The notes: generated from the letters alone by a model not told the origin. A stretch of DNA of 64,000 nucleotides from Gerris lacustris (GCA_951217055.1 OX578280.1:42349882-42413881); one strand, 5' to 3'; counted from the first letter of the stretch, positions 42,201 through 53,705 are shown. A program made the numbers and translations.

Positions 42201-45200
42201 GACAAAACAAAATCTAAAACAATAAATCGAGTTCCTGAACTCAAGCTCTTATCCTAAGCTTTAGGGCAAAATATAACTGAACTTACCCCATGAAGTGTGA
42301 CCCCAACCTGTTGCGATTACCTCGTTCTGTGGTAACTCCATGCTCGTGAAGAGACAGAGTGGTCGGACGTAGGCGGAGATCTCCACTTCAAATTCCAACT
42401 TGAACAGGGCGATATCGTTGTAGAGAAAATCCCTGTTGTATTTGGGGTAAACAAATCTTTCGACGATTCTATAGACATCTGGCAAAGCATCTTCCATATC
42501 AGTAGAAGTGTCCAGTTCACCCACCTTGGCCCATTTAGCCTCGCCTCTGTTCATATAGTAAGAATAATGTTCGTTTTAACCTTATCATTAGCTAAATTTG
42601 ATTGAAATTAATAAATAATTAAAGTGAATATGTCATTACATAGAAGCTGATCTTGAACAATGAGCAGCTGATAGGATAAATCGTTCGCTGATGAGAGTAC
42701 CTCCGCACAGCCAGGACACTTCCTTTTCTCCATAACCGATTAACGCCTGATAACAAGAACAAATAATTCTGATAGTATAAATCTGATAAATATGTGAACT
42801 ATCAACAGTTAATTGAAGAAAAAAATCATTATTCTTATTTATTCTTCATTTCCCTCAAAGAAGAGAATATTTTACTACAAAATAAGCAGCACATACATTA
42901 TAAAATCAATATGACCACCAATACCTACTACACCAGAGCTTATATTTTGGATTTTAATACAAGGGGTCTTCCGTGGCTCATTGCTATCGTGTTCGCTAGT
43001 TCGCTTGTCACGCAGAACGTTCCGGGTTCAATTCCTCCGGCAAGGGGTTCTCTCAGCATCACCTTATAGCTGCTTATGTGAAGTAACAACTGACTGGTTG
43101 AGGTTATTTACATACTCAACAGTCAGCAAATATATAACACTCAACAAATAGCAAGGCTTATACACAGTGGCGCACCCAGGATTGATTTTTGGGAGGGGCA
43201 CAGATTAAAAAAAATAAGGGGGGGGGATGTAATGTGGGCTTAGCATAATCACAGACAATTAACCAGTCTGGTTTTCTTTGTTCTTAAATTACTTCAAATC
43301 AAGGGCGGATCCAGCCAATTTTGAAGGGGGCTGGGCTCTCTTTTAGGGGGGTCCGAAAAAAATTCTATAGTTTACGTTACTTGAAAACGTATTTTTAGCC
43401 TATTCCAAGAGCATCAAAAATGTTATTACTTATTATATAAAAATAAATTTAAGTTTTTTATGAACGGGACATGAAGACGGGGGTATTTTATTTAAACAAA
43501 ATTATATACATACTAATAATATTTTATTATTAAAAGTTGTACATTATATAATAGATTAATGTTTTATTTTAGTAGCCAGAAAAATAAATTGGTACATTTT
43601 AAAAATATTGAAGTTATGTGAATTAACAAAAAAAATAAAAATAAAAAAAATACGTACGCCAAATGTTTTGAGTTTAACAGAAATTAGCTGATAGTATTAG
43701 GTTATAAATAAACATAGTAGGGTATATAATAGTCCAATCAATAAGTACAAAAAATAGTCTTCCTTGCGAAAGATCGGGTATCTGCAATTTTTAAAATCTT
43801 AGTCTACAATTGAACCCGTTTCCAAATTAATTAATATTAATTATTCGATAATTAAAAACTATTCTAATGACTGCTACTAACTATTTTAATTAATATATTA
43901 AAGTAAAACTTTAGATTAAAATAAAAACCATTAAAACAAGAAAAATTTTTTTTAAACGCCAAAATAATATGTCAGGCTTAACTAGGTATATAATTACTTA
44001 TTTATTTATTTGACTATCACAACACTATTACTTTAACACGTGCTGCGAAATTGCATACTTAAATTTTAGGTCTGGCTTTGGGGGGGGGGCACGTGCCCCC
44101 CGTGCCCCCCCCCCCCCCCCCCTGGGTGCGCCACTGCTTATACAGCCGATAGAGCAGTAACCCCGTGTCACGTGTCATCCATTACATTAAATAGTTATAT
44201 ATGCCCTTTGGCAGGCAGGCATAGGCGCTCCATGGGCTTTTAGTTTGTTATACATAATAACAGAGCTTGTATTTTTGTTTTGCATAGAGCCATATTTATA
44301 ATATAACTCCTTTGTAAAAATTCAGTATTAAGCGTTGAAACAGATATTATATCCGTTCATTCAATTGATGATCCACCATAAAATAGAATTTCTCCTAGAC
44401 CTCTAAGCCGGGATAGTTGCCATACCAATCTACTGAGTGCACTCACTACTGGATATTGGAACGTCTTCTCGATATGATCAAATGAAAATCAAATTTTCTT
44501 TTAAAATGGATCTGACAATTTTGATAAAAAAATTTGTGAATTTTGAGTTAGATCACTATGCCATCAGATTTCTCTTGTTCGGCAAGGAAGATTTTGTATC
44601 AATTTAGTAAAATAGCGATTGGGTTTTTCGCTTTATTTGTACCACTTATTGATGGCTGGAAATAAAGCAGTACCATAGGCACAACGATGGTTTTCTACTA
44701 TTAGTATTTAGGAAATAGACCTTAAAAGACCGTGTGATCCATAAAAAGAATTCCTACAAATGAACCTAAGGGACACCAGTATACGATGACGTGAAGAAAG
44801 AGATGAATGGAAGAACCGGATGAATCAGACCAAGGAACTATATATCCGTAGCACCACCTATAGTAAGCAAGCATTGAATAGAATATTTGGAATATAACAA
44901 TTTTCTTGAATTTTAATTATCTTCTTTCTTATTACATCTATTTTTCATCATTTCACTTGCATGCATCAAGTGGTACAGAGGGGACACACTTGCTTGCTTA
45001 CCATGTGTGGAAATTCCTTTGGCTTGGCGTTTACACCTCCAACGACAAGGGGTTCTTCAAGTCTGGCACATGTGTCGATCGTTTGACTGCCCGCCGCACT
45101 AATTACCAAAATCGGTGAAGCGATTTCCACTTTGACAGTCTTTCCATATTCTTCACACTCTAAAAAAAAAAAAAAACATAATTTTAGTTAATTACATAAA

Positions 45201-48200
45201 ATTTTATATTAATAATGATAAATAAAATAAAATCATACTTGATTAGGTTACTACTTTGTAAAAGCATTTCTTAGAAGTGTGTGATCTGTCATTATAACTC
45301 ACATGAGCCTAAAAATGCTATATCAACGTATAGAAATTTATTACGTACCGTAGATTATTACCTACCTATCTATTTATGGTGTCTTGCAATAAATAATTTG
45401 AACCTATAAAATGCTGTATTAGACGTGTTACTTACCTCACTTTATCTACTGTTTCTGAGTTTAAGTAAAAATAATACTAAGTTTTTGTTTGTTTTTAGTT
45501 TAATCTATATAAAGGTGCATATTGCATTGCATGCAAGATTATTTTAACTGCGGCGATGAGGCCTAGTTATTTTACTTCACTGGATCGGTCCATTTACGCA
45601 GTGTAATAATGGAGTGCACCTGCGCATTGCTTTAAAATATTAATAAAGAACATAACCTTCACTAACATGTAAACTATAGGTTTGTTCCAACCCCCTATTT
45701 GTACCATCCTTTGTATCGTCCTGCAGATCATTCGGGAATCATTTAGGGCACAATGTTTTGGAAGTTTCATACACATGCGCATAAAATCATGTAGGGTTGG
45801 AACGTGTTGAGGACTATCTCACCATATTAAAAACATTGAAGAAAACCTAACAGTGAGGTAACCTTCCTGTTGATATTTGTGACAATTGACATAGCTGCGC
45901 ATGTCATACAAACCAGTATTTGGTATTGTCAGAGGACCGTTTGGAACAGCAAACGGTTCACAAACGATCCCTGCGCGGGTTGGAACAGTTTGGAAGACGG
46001 TACGAAACACTTTCACGTGTCACCAGAGACGATCCCGCATATACGGTATACTGCTGCTTGGTTGGAACAATGCTAATATAACAAGCTGTGAACCGTCTGC
46101 GGGATCATAAAATCATCATGGCCGTGCGCAATGGATAAAATACGGTCCAACCTGACAGTGTTTTGTATTGTCATCCAAACTATTATAACCCACGCATGGA
46201 TCGTCTGAGAACCGTTAATCGTAAGGTCCAAACTATCCTAATCACTTTACTTTCAAATAGACAGTTAAATAATCTTTATGTTGTATTGCAACCGTAGATA
46301 AAAACTATTTAGCTGTCACAAATGCTGTGTGGCGAATTTATTTCAAATCGGTAAATTTTTACGGCAGTTATCGTTAGACAAAAAAACACAAACTTTTAAA
46401 ATCATGTGCTCTGAAATGAAGAACTCTTAGCGCTCGTTCAATCAATAAACATTTTCTGAGAAGGAAGGTAATGGATAGAGGGTTTTGGTGATTTCAAATT
46501 ACTTACTTTCTTTAGCCTTCTTAACAGCTGCAGCATATTCAGCAGCTTTGTCTTCAACATCTTTGGGAGAACTTTTCAGAGGCACGACACCGTCTCTCGG
46601 TATATCTTGAGGACAGCAAATTATCTAAACAAAAAAATAAAAATAAAAATAACGTAGATAAGAGCGTTTATTGTAATTGTCACGGCCATGAGCAATGGAT
46701 AATAGTCCATATACTGGATAATAGTTCCGACCCGATTTGTGTTGTTTTTCCAAACAGTTCCAACCCATGCTGAAATCGTTTGCGAACTGTTTGCTGTACG
46801 GTACAAACGATTCTATGGCAATAACAAGTAATTTTTAACTAAATTCCTGCCTAAGTAGAAAGCTGAAACTTGCACAGATTATGAATTTCCGATGACAATA
46901 TACAATAATCAGTAATTAGATTTACCAAATTATTACTATTTGTCGATAAATCACTAAATTTCTTAAATATTTAGGCGGTCAAATTCATAATCAATCAATT
47001 GTAAAAACCAGTGACAGCTAAGGAAAATTTAAAAACGAAATTTATAAAATGTTCTTTTTATCTTTGTATTATGTAGCCTTACAGTCAGTGCTTACTCTGA
47101 AAGCTTAGATAGCCCATAAATAGTTGCTATGTGCTCTACCTGCTAAACGTCGAGCTCTCATTGGCTCCTCCCTGATTTTTTCCGATATTCTCCCGCTGGT
47201 ACAGCAAAATCTAGCTGTATGACCACAAGGTTCGTGGTTTGCCACTTGGAGCACCACTTGGGGAAACCAAAAGTTATTCCACTTTTTGAAGGGATAACTT
47301 TCCACTTCGCTGCGTACCTCTTCTAAACTATTTAGTCTGCTCCGGTACCTTGTTGTCTGCATCAATGGACAATTTTTAAAGTTACTTTTATTATACTTAT
47401 ATAATACGACAATATTTATTACTTTACCAAGCTATCGTCGGTGAAACCACAAGTTTTGGGTCTGCCTCCTGATTGTATAGATTCAATGCCTTTTGGACAT
47501 TGAGCCAACATTTTACAAATTCCTTCATGGCCTTCGCTGGTTATACAAGTATCGTCTGCAACAGAGAATAATAGATTAGACAATACATTTTAATAGTAGT
47601 GGAGCCAAAAACAAAAAACACACGACCTTAAGCGTGCTCGAACTCACTATCTACACCAGTTGCGGCGATTAATTTACGAAACTTAAACTTTTAAATAAAA
47701 ATCTCAAGGATGAACCATCTAGACAATTAGCGTCAAATACTCTTAAAACTCACCATTTGCACCTAAATTTTAAACATTTTCCGGGGGAGGTCCTCCTCTT
47801 TTGGTAGGTGGTATTCCATACTCCCAAACCCCCTGGAGTGGCAAGCTCGCCCCCACACTTCCAAAGTCCAATCGCCGCCACTGATCTACACCTTAATGAG
47901 CTTATCAAATTTGGTGTTAATCCTCAACATTCGGGGTTTCAACACAAACTTCGTTTAAAACTGACCAATGAAAATATTAAAATTGGTAACACACGAATTT
48001 CTTGATACCTGACCACTGAAATCCATAACCTTATAATAGATGATTGATGACTGGAGTCTACAATTTCCTAGTCAATACTTGATCACTGAAATCTGCATCC
48101 TCCTACTCGATACTTAAAAGTTGGAATCTACAATCTCATATTAAAAAAATTTTTAGAGGAGGTTCTAGACTCCTCCAGTGATCTGATACTTGATCACTGG

Positions 48201-49421
48201 AGTCTACGACATGTGACCGGATACTTGATCACAAGGAATATACAACCTCCAACTCGATTCTTGATTGGGACCTTAAAAAATGTTAAAACTGAGTTTTTCG
48301 TAATTAAATGACCCTGAGATAGATTTATTTGTTACTTGTATACTTTCTCTTTATTTTTTTTTTATGAATTTAAATGATCTTATCATCATTTCTGATGAAA
48401 TTATGGTATTACTGTCAAGTATTTCTGCTGGAATAAGTTGAGAATTGAAAGAGCTGACCTGGGTTGACCGGGGAATCCCACAAGCTTTACTTTATCTTGT
48501 TGCTCCTTCTGGTAGTTATCCTTGAAACTTATATTTACAATCCTCTTTTTTATATGCAATTTATATATAGTATATATATAAATTCTCAGAAAAAAAAATG
48601 CAGTTGAATAACCTCCATATTGCAAACTAAGATACTTGCACTATAATTTTTTTCTTTTCAAATATGTAGGTAATTTAAATAAATTTGCTACCGATTTTGT
48701 TTGTTGTGTTTAACATAATTATTATTGAGAATTTTGGGGGTTTTTTTCTCCATATTTTGCTTTTAAATCCCTAAAAGTATTTGTGTCTGATGATAAGAGA
48801 TCTTAACAAAAAATCAAAAGAAATATTCATTGTTTTAACTTTGAAATTTGTCTGTGTATTAATTTGTTTTTGTAAATAATGTTTTTGTAAGATAATGTAG
48901 AGAATGAAGAATACAAATTATGACCTCATGTACTGTGATTTACATTGTTGACCTTGTAGTTTATAATTATTGAAGTATATTTAATTATACAACCAATAAG
49001 AAATAATAATAGGGGAAAAACCAAGAATAATACTAAAATAAAGATCTAGCAGACCCATGCAAACAATAATGTTGATTTCAATCCTTTATTATTACTTTAT
49101 TAGTCATTATATTTGTTTACTAATGACTTCTTTTAAAAAAAAAATATATATTATTAATAACAAATGTTTTTTAGGTTGCTTTCACAACAAAACGACAGGC
49201 TACAAATAAAGATTTGCGAAAGTTACTGCGTAGAATTAGACAGTAAAGAAATAAATTTACTTATATGAATAAAATATTGCTTATGTGAAGTAATATTAAG
49301 CTGTTATTATATGAAATTTGGCATTATAAATAAACTTACTTATACCAAAGAAGTATTGAGCTTGTGTTGCGTGGAATATGAATCCCGTAAAACAAAAACA
49401 TAGCGACAAGACTGACCACAT
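36102..49421 (-). CDS. Gene C: secreted clip-domain trypsin-like serine protease (snake/CLIPC-like)
   Basis: Complete eight-exon gene, complement(join(49340..49421, 47428..47555, 46507..46624, 45002..45159, 42640..42746, 42287..42546, 37217..37380, 36102..36290)), 401 residues. Signal peptide 1-21 (cut after H-A-T-Q-A), six-Cys clip about 31-74 with spacing 9-5-15-9, short linker, inter-domain Cys140, activation junction E-P-L|V-V-G-G at 147/148, S1 domain with His191, Asp242, Ser342 and Asp336 at the S1 pocket base. Leu at P1 is the hallmark of the snake/persephone-like CLIPC branch, whose members activate CLIPB proteases leading to Toll signalling or melanisation; the zymogen is thus predicted to be cut after Leu while itself cutting after Arg or Lys. 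Homologs are often annotated 'venom protease-like' or 'serine protease snake-like'. All splice sites are GT-AG and all phases join. Confidence 0.93.
36291..37216 (-). other. Gene C intron 7
   Basis: Mostly AT-rich. Three loosely related blocks between 36750 and 37110 repeat TTC(A)CTTT/CTCTCAC(T/A)AA and TAGCACCAC words at about 125-base spacing. No coding sequence. Confidence 0.5.
37217..37380 (-). CDS. Gene C exon 7
   Basis: Acceptor TGATTTAG, donor TGTCAG|GTAAAG, phase 1 to 0. Contains V-S-S-K-T-C-D, Q-L-C-A-G-D and K-D-T-C-Q with the S1-pocket Asp336. Confidence 0.95.
37853..37923. repeat. Perfect 29-bp inverted repeat with 13-base loop
   Basis: Arms 37853-37881 and 37895-37923, starting GTAGCTCACAGATGGTCACA. 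Fully paired, so it could be a young foldback or an siRNA/miRNA-type precursor if transcribed with gene C. Typical conserved miRNA hairpins have mismatches. Confidence 0.8.
41256..41448. repeat. 193-bp foldback repeat
   Basis: CGTATATAAGTAATAG at the left and its complement at the right end, with inner pairs GGCTGAAGAG/CTCTTCAGCC and GTTTCATTTGAGA/TCTCAAATGAAAC. A small foldback MITE. Confidence 0.75.
42287..42546 (-). CDS. Gene C exon 6 (Asp102 exon)
   Basis: Acceptor ATGAACAG, donor TGGG|GTAAGT, 260 bases. Contains [17 protein letters not shown] with Asp242, R-P-L-C-L-F and A-T-G-W-G. A second open minus-strand frame in this exon is a shadow. Confidence 0.96.
42640..42746 (-). CDS. Gene C exon 5 (His57 exon)
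   Basis: Acceptor GTTATCAG, donor CTAT|GTAATG (phase 2). Encodes [17 protein letters not shown] with His191. Confidence 0.95.
42958..44235 (+). mobile_element. tRNA-derived SINE, interrupted by a hAT-like element
   Basis: The 5' part has an A-box-like TGGCTCATTGC near 42974 and a B box GGGTTCAATTCC at 43024-43035. The body continues to 43164 and resumes after the insertion at 44145 (GCCGATAGAGCAGT), ending near 44235. A 3' fragment of the same family is at 34812-34915. Confidence 0.65.
43165..44136. mobile_element. 972-bp hAT-like non-autonomous element
   Basis: Termini CAGTGGCGCACCCAGG and CCTGGGTGCGCCACTG, inverted and perfect over at least 16 bp, flanked by an exact 8-bp duplication CTTATACA (43157-43164 and 44137-44144). 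Long G and C runs lie just inside the termini. No transposase. TIR sequence and 8-bp duplication are diagnostic of the hAT superfamily. Confidence 0.9.
45002..45159 (-). CDS. Gene C exon 4 (activation site)
   Basis: Acceptor T-run then TAG, donor ACATG|GTAAGC, 158 bases. K/C-E-E-Y-G-K-T-V start, inter-domain Cys140, junction P-L|V-V-G-G-V-N-A, ending F-P-H-M exactly as in gene B. Confidence 0.95.
45160..46506 (-). other. Gene C intron 3
   Basis: Contains a degenerate relative (about 45678-46075) of the 28295-28765 MITE, recognised by AGGTTTGTTCCAACC at the left and GGTTGGAACAA at the right. Many TTGGAAC/GTTCCAA words inside. No exon. Confidence 0.55.
46507..46624 (-). CDS. Gene C exon 3 (end of clip plus linker)
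   Basis: Acceptor TTGTTTAG, donor AAAGAAA|GTAAGT. Begins I-I-C-C-P-Q-D, then an Ala/Lys-rich linker ending A-A-A-V-K-K-A-K-E likely to be helical. 118 bases, much shorter than the stalk exon of gene B. Confidence 0.93.
46625..47427 (-). other. Gene C intron 2
   Basis: Includes a piece (47145-47215) of the dispersed family also seen at 781-840 and 28861-28925, and a TTCCAACCCATG segment near 46756 related to the 28295 MITE family. No coding signal accepted. Confidence 0.5.
47428..47555 (-). CDS. Gene C exon 2 (clip domain)
   Basis: Acceptor CTGTTGCAG, donor AGCTTG|GTAAAG, 128 bases, phase 1 to 0. Residues 28-70 with four clip Cys: D-T-C, G-I-C, A-Q-C and T-C-G-F. Confidence 0.95.
47556..49339 (-). 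other. Gene C intron 1
   Basis: About 48003-48265 is a degenerate tandem repeat of CTTGATCACTG(A/G)A(A/G)TCTACA units, roughly 45 bases apart. The rest is AT-rich, without recognised features. Confidence 0.55.
49340..49421 (-). CDS. Gene C exon 1 (signal peptide)
   Basis: ATG at 49421; [20 protein letters not shown] then A and a short mature start; donor TATAA|GTAAGT in phase 1, joining exon 2. Start chosen because it begins a clear secretion signal and is preceded by stop codons. Confidence 0.88.
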
Positions 49422-50349
49422 CTTATTAGTATATCAACACTAATATAATAGCTGTAAACTAGAATTCTACTAATCTTAGACTGACAATCATTATCTTAAT
49501 GATTCCATATTTTAACTGTAATCAGATCAAAACGGCATTTTCCCTAATTACACTCATATTTTAAATCTTTTGACCTTACAATATATGTATATTTGATCTT
49601 GGAAGTAATCCTTGCCCCTCTTGTGTGTGTTTTTATATTGAATTTTATAGTTGTTATTTATCGAATATACATTTTTTATTCGGAAAAACCCTATTTTAGA
49701 ACAGTTTTAAGAATTAAAATGGGAATTTATTCTTATAAAAATTTCTTTGAATTTTGTTTTACCTTCTCATTAACGTACAATGAGAAAGTATTAGGGTGTC
49801 TTTGATCTATAATTTTTTTATTTCTCATATACTTTATATTATGGGCTGGGGGGGGGGGGGGGGGGGGGGGGAGTAGACATATACCACAATATGGATCCTT
49901 TGAGTAAACCCGGAATGTAGAATATGTTTTCCCTCTTTCTAACCCCTGACAAAAGGTTATCAGCTTGAATGGGTGCTGTCTTTGCTTCCTTATAATATCT
50001 TACCTTATCCTTTATTTACTGTCGAGCGAACCGAGACAGTAAATATTGCCAAGGTAGAAAAATACACTTCACAGTCGTGTAGCATATGCTATTTTTTCCG
50101 AGGTAGCAGACAGTGAAAAAAAAAAAAAATATATATTAATATATATAATTATAACAATAATAATATTAGTACATACTTAAGATTTTGAGCAAAAGAAACC
50201 TTAAAGAGGTTACACTATATAAAAAGATAAATAAAACGCATTGACATCTAGTGGATTTTAATCGTACTAAGAAGCATTTCTACAAAGATTGCAGCGCTAA
50301 AAACGGCAGTTTTGATAACTACCCGTAGTACGAAAAAAAATGTTTACCT

Positions 50350-50540
50350 CCTAGGAGGTAATAGTACATTACGCGCCTAGTGCGGAAAGTAGCATTTCGC
50401 ATGCGAGTGTGGAGTTTGCACCCGAGCGAGAGCGAGGGTAGTAATACCACACGAGCAAAGCAAAATGCAGTTTTCGCACGAGTTGCGTACCGTATACTTT
50501 ATCTACGATTGTGGATTTTAATAATAAATACAGATTTTTT
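50350..50540. repeat. GC-rich dispersed repeat, inverted copy of 57655-57825
   Basis: Runs from AGTACATTACGCG to GTACCGTATACTTTATCTAC. The reverse complement is found at 57655-57825 with the same landmarks (TTTCGCACGAGTTGCGTACC, AGTGTGGAGTTTGCACCCGA). The two copies flank the 3' end of the chitinase-like gene and the 54882 exon in inverted orientation. Confidence 0.85.
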
Positions 50541-50799
50541 TAATAATCTTCCTGTATGTAAAGTACGTATTTCTTTTTTGATTAAGATGACATTAATTCA
50601 TTAGTTGTATTTTGTGTGAGGCTCTCACGCATTAGAAGTGAAACTTAAGTTCTAGAATGATTTGCTCTCTTTCATTTTTTGACCAAAATAACATGAATAG
50701 TTTTCTCCGTTGCCATTTTGTGATGACTCCTCGACCACGCTCGAAGATAGAATAATATAGGAGTATATAAATCTAGTACTTTACCTATTCTGTTTTTTC

Positions 50800-51000
50800 T
50801 GTTAGTGTTCGTACCGACACTCTGTATACCGATCCCTTACCGCCCCGCTCCCACGCACACCGCCCTAGTCAGGGAGGACTCATATAGGCGCTCTGTAAAC
50901 AATCTGTACCGAGTCGGTACCGAGCGTATACGAGCTTACCGATTGCGCACCCTACCGACCGACGACCCTACCGATACCGTGACGATTCAGGGAGCGGCCT
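50800..51000 (+). other. GC-rich block of unknown nature
   Basis: An unusually GC-rich stretch (TACCGATCCCTTACCGCCCC, repeated GTACCGAG words) with an open plus-strand frame from 50805. A fragment (ACCGAATCGGTACCGAGCGT) recurs at 52542-52575, so this is probably a repeat. No family recognised. Confidence 0.3.
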
Positions 51001-51014
51001 AAGACACCATATTA

Positions 51015-51588
51015 CAGGGTGGAGCGCGGCAGATGTATGAATTTGAAAATGTAATAAAACACAGAATGTTAGAAAATATATTTTTTTAAAACTTTTTTCT
51101 GATTTATTAACATGGGAAATTTAAATTTACCTAGATTTAAACAAAGTATCGGATAAGTGGTTCCCCTCACACTCCAAACACTGATTAAGCCTTTTTTCGA
51201 AGTTTTTGTGCTCTCTTTCGAGCATTTCCACAGGAATTTCGGCAATTTTGGCTCGAATGTTGTTCTTGAGGGCTTCCAGGGTTCTGGGACAATCGCTGTA
51301 CACCAAGGATTTAAGGTATCCCCAAAGAAAAAATCACAAGGAGCCAAATCAGGCGATCTTGCTGGCCAGTTTAAATCGCCTCTTAAAGAGATGAGAGGCC
51401 CGGGAAATCTGTTTTGCAAAAAGTTTACGCAAACCCTTGCTGGGTGGGCTGTGGCCCCGTCCTGCTGAAACGTAGAACATAAACTTCCCGTCCCCCTTTT
51501 TCAAACGACCCTACTCTCAACCGTCTAGGACCAATAGGAAGGGAGCAATCCCCTCTTCAAATTCATACGTCTGCCGCGCTCCACCCTG
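51015..51588 (-). mobile_element. Mariner/Tc-type deletion derivative with transposase remnant
   Basis: Inverted termini CAGGGTGGAGCGCGGCAGA and complement, extending to about 30 bp, flanked by TA (51013-51014, 51589-51590). On the minus strand it encodes the transposase C-terminal motif N-W-P-A-R-S-P-D-L-A-P-C-D-F-F, then a one-base frameshift, then Y-L-K-S-L-V-Y-S-D-C-P in the next frame. The front two thirds of the transposase is missing. Non-autonomous. Confidence 0.85.
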
Positions 51589-51601
51589 TATAAACTATTG
51601 T

Positions 51602-51775
51602 AGAGAAATTTAAAAACCAAAGAATCTTAAAGTTAGCGTTTAAGACAAAAGCATATAAACTAAAGAGTCTGAAAGTTAGTATTTAAGACAACACAGAAGT
51701 ATATAAATAAAAGAATCTTAAAGTTAGTATTTAAGATAGCACAGAAGCATATAAACTGAAGAATCTTAAGGTCAA
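51602..51775. repeat. AT-rich tandem repeat
   Basis: About three units of AAAGAATCTTAAAGTTAGTA plus TTTAAGACAACACAGAAGCATATAAACT-type sequence (written here in parts), period near 57. A more diverged array of the same type is at 54215-54425. Confidence 0.75.
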
Positions 51776-51804
51776 CCATAGTAAATTAATGAGAGAAACG
51801 TTAA

Positions 51805-52419
51805 AGGTGGGTTCATAGCTAGCGGATCCGTAATTGCAGAGGCACGGAGGGATTCATCTATGGCAACTCTTTTACGGTGCCGCCGAAAGTTGGTTCCAAA
51901 CCATCTTTTTTGCGGTGCCGCTTTAAAACCTGTATGAAACCTTCAATTAGTCCTCTTCTTATTTCCTATTTGTTTTTATATTACAATTGTTTATTATATT
52001 ATATTGTGTATCTGAATTTGTTCCTACATTATTTTTATTATAATCTGTATTGCATCTGTGTTTAATATAAGTTTTTTATCAGTGTTTTATCTTCATCTGT
52101 GTATTATGTCCGTGTTTTTTTTTATATCTGTGCTTATCATATCTGTTCCTTCATTATTTTGATTATATACCTATTCCTTATTTATATAATAATAAAATTA
52201 CTAATCTATAATCTTAATTATATAAGTTTTTTTAAGCAAGAGAACTAAATTCAAGTTGAAAAAACGATGTTATAATTGGCTTTGTTTATAACCTGACCGA
52301 CCGAAACTCGAGGGGAGGGAAACAACGACTCCGTCCTCTGTCTCGGCGGTTCTCCGAAGAATATATTGTTATCTATATAGCCCTCCGCAAATAAGTATCC
52401 GCTAGCTGTGAACCCACCT
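51805..52419. mobile_element. 615-bp MITE (TAA flanks)
   Basis: Inverted termini AGGTGGGTTCATAGCTAGCG and (complement) AGGTGGGTTCACAGCTAGCG, flanked by TAA (51802-51804, 52420-52422). A 3-bp TAA duplication fits PIF/Harbinger-type mobilisation. An open plus-strand frame inside is not recognisable. Confidence 0.8.
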
Positions 52420-52904
52420 TAACAATTTTGATAAAAATAAATGATTAGGAATCTAAAGAGATTACAGTTAAGAAACGATATGCAAACAAATAACAGATTA
52501 TCTTATCTATATTGAAATAAAAACATTAGCAGAATTTGTACCGAATCGGTACCGAGCGTACGAGCTTACCGATACTCCTGGATATAACAATAATATAGAT
52601 TATAAGTTCAACTACTTATATGATATATAGATTACCTTGACAACCACAGAACTCCTTATTTAAAAAAAAAAACCAAATATATTTATTATCTGTAAGTATA
52701 AAATTAAATTTTGGTTTGCACATTGATCAGAGTTGCAAAATGTTGTATTCTTTTTCATTTCATATAATTTATATTTTATAAAAAAAAAATGTTATGAAAA
52801 AGATTTTTCATAACAATGTTGGTTATTGATTGTAACATCAAAACAAATATGACGCATACCTCCTACAATATACTAAGCCTAAAAATATATTAGTCCTATA
52901 AATT

Positions 52905-53600
52905 ATTAAGCTAGAGTTTTGAAACTTGGTACAAAAATCAATCCTTATATATGTAGTAGTGCCACCCGAAAAATCATAAATTTGTGAGGGCATAACCCAT
53001 TTTGCTGAGTCAGCAAACATTTGTAAAAAAGTTGAAATATTTTCCGGTAGCGCTGATATTTGTACCAAATTTAGCTTTTTATAAAACAAATAATTTCCGC
53101 TGAATTTCGTTATGATGTGTGATGTGTGCCATTATTTTGAAAATGTGAACTATTGAAACTTCCACGCTAAAAAAATTCGAAACTATTTAAATTCGCTCCA
53201 AACATACCCTCTATAAGATAAAAAAAATTTCCCTATATTTTCAACTAAATATCTGCCACTATGTTGAAGAAATTTGGTAAGGAAAAGTTTCGAGACGCCC
53301 CACGTTCGTTTTTTTTATAAACCTTGTCTAAAATGACAACTCTTGAGGCGTAGATTAAGAATATTTGGGTATTATGAAAATAATGAAATAAAGGATTTTT
53401 TGCATGTAATACATAGCCTCTCAACTGCGATTACCAGGGTATTTTATTTTTAATAATGGAATGAATAACGTATATAATAAATTGTAGTCCTATACAAAGG
53501 CATTGGAAACAACCGCGAAAGTATAAAGGCATTTTGTTTTATCCTTTGACCTGCATGATAATAGGAAACATACCCACTGATTCCTAGATAAATCCCGCGA
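52905..53600. repeat. Interspersed repeat, uninterrupted copy
   Basis: Continuous counterpart of 4840-6050, lacking the MITE. Around 53043 (TTTCCGGTAGCGCTGA) it shows the empty insertion site. Confidence 0.75.
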
Positions 53601-53705
53601 GAAGCGTGAAGGCTAGTATATTATATTATCAATAATTGGCAATGAATCCATTACATAGAAAACTGTTTATTATTACAATAGATCTAAGCAAATTTTATTT
53701 TGCTT

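Larger units (their letters stand above)
37381..42286 (-). other. Gene C intron 6 (4.9 kb)
   Basis: Contains a perfect hairpin (37853-37923) and a foldback (41256-41448). A stretch at 40965-41180 repeats AAAACATCGA and AGATCTGATC words in both orientations. The remaining sequence, including 38000-40900, shows no gene; a lone B-box-like GGTTCGATACC at 40416 lacks an A box. Confidence 0.5.
42747..45001 (-). other. Gene C intron 4 with nested transposons
   Basis: Contains a tRNA-derived SINE (42958-43156 and 44145-44235) split by a 972-bp hAT-like element. The remaining 44236-45001 carries a short stretch of non-coding DNA with no recognisable signal. Confidence 0.65.

Noticed and set aside
42317..42520. 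Second minus-strand frame overlapping gene C exon 6
   Set aside because: Shadow frame of a well-supported protease exon.
47105..47365. 86-codon minus-strand frame in gene C intron 2
   Set aside because: It overlaps a dispersed repeat segment (47145-47215) and has no recognisable domain or matching splice sites.
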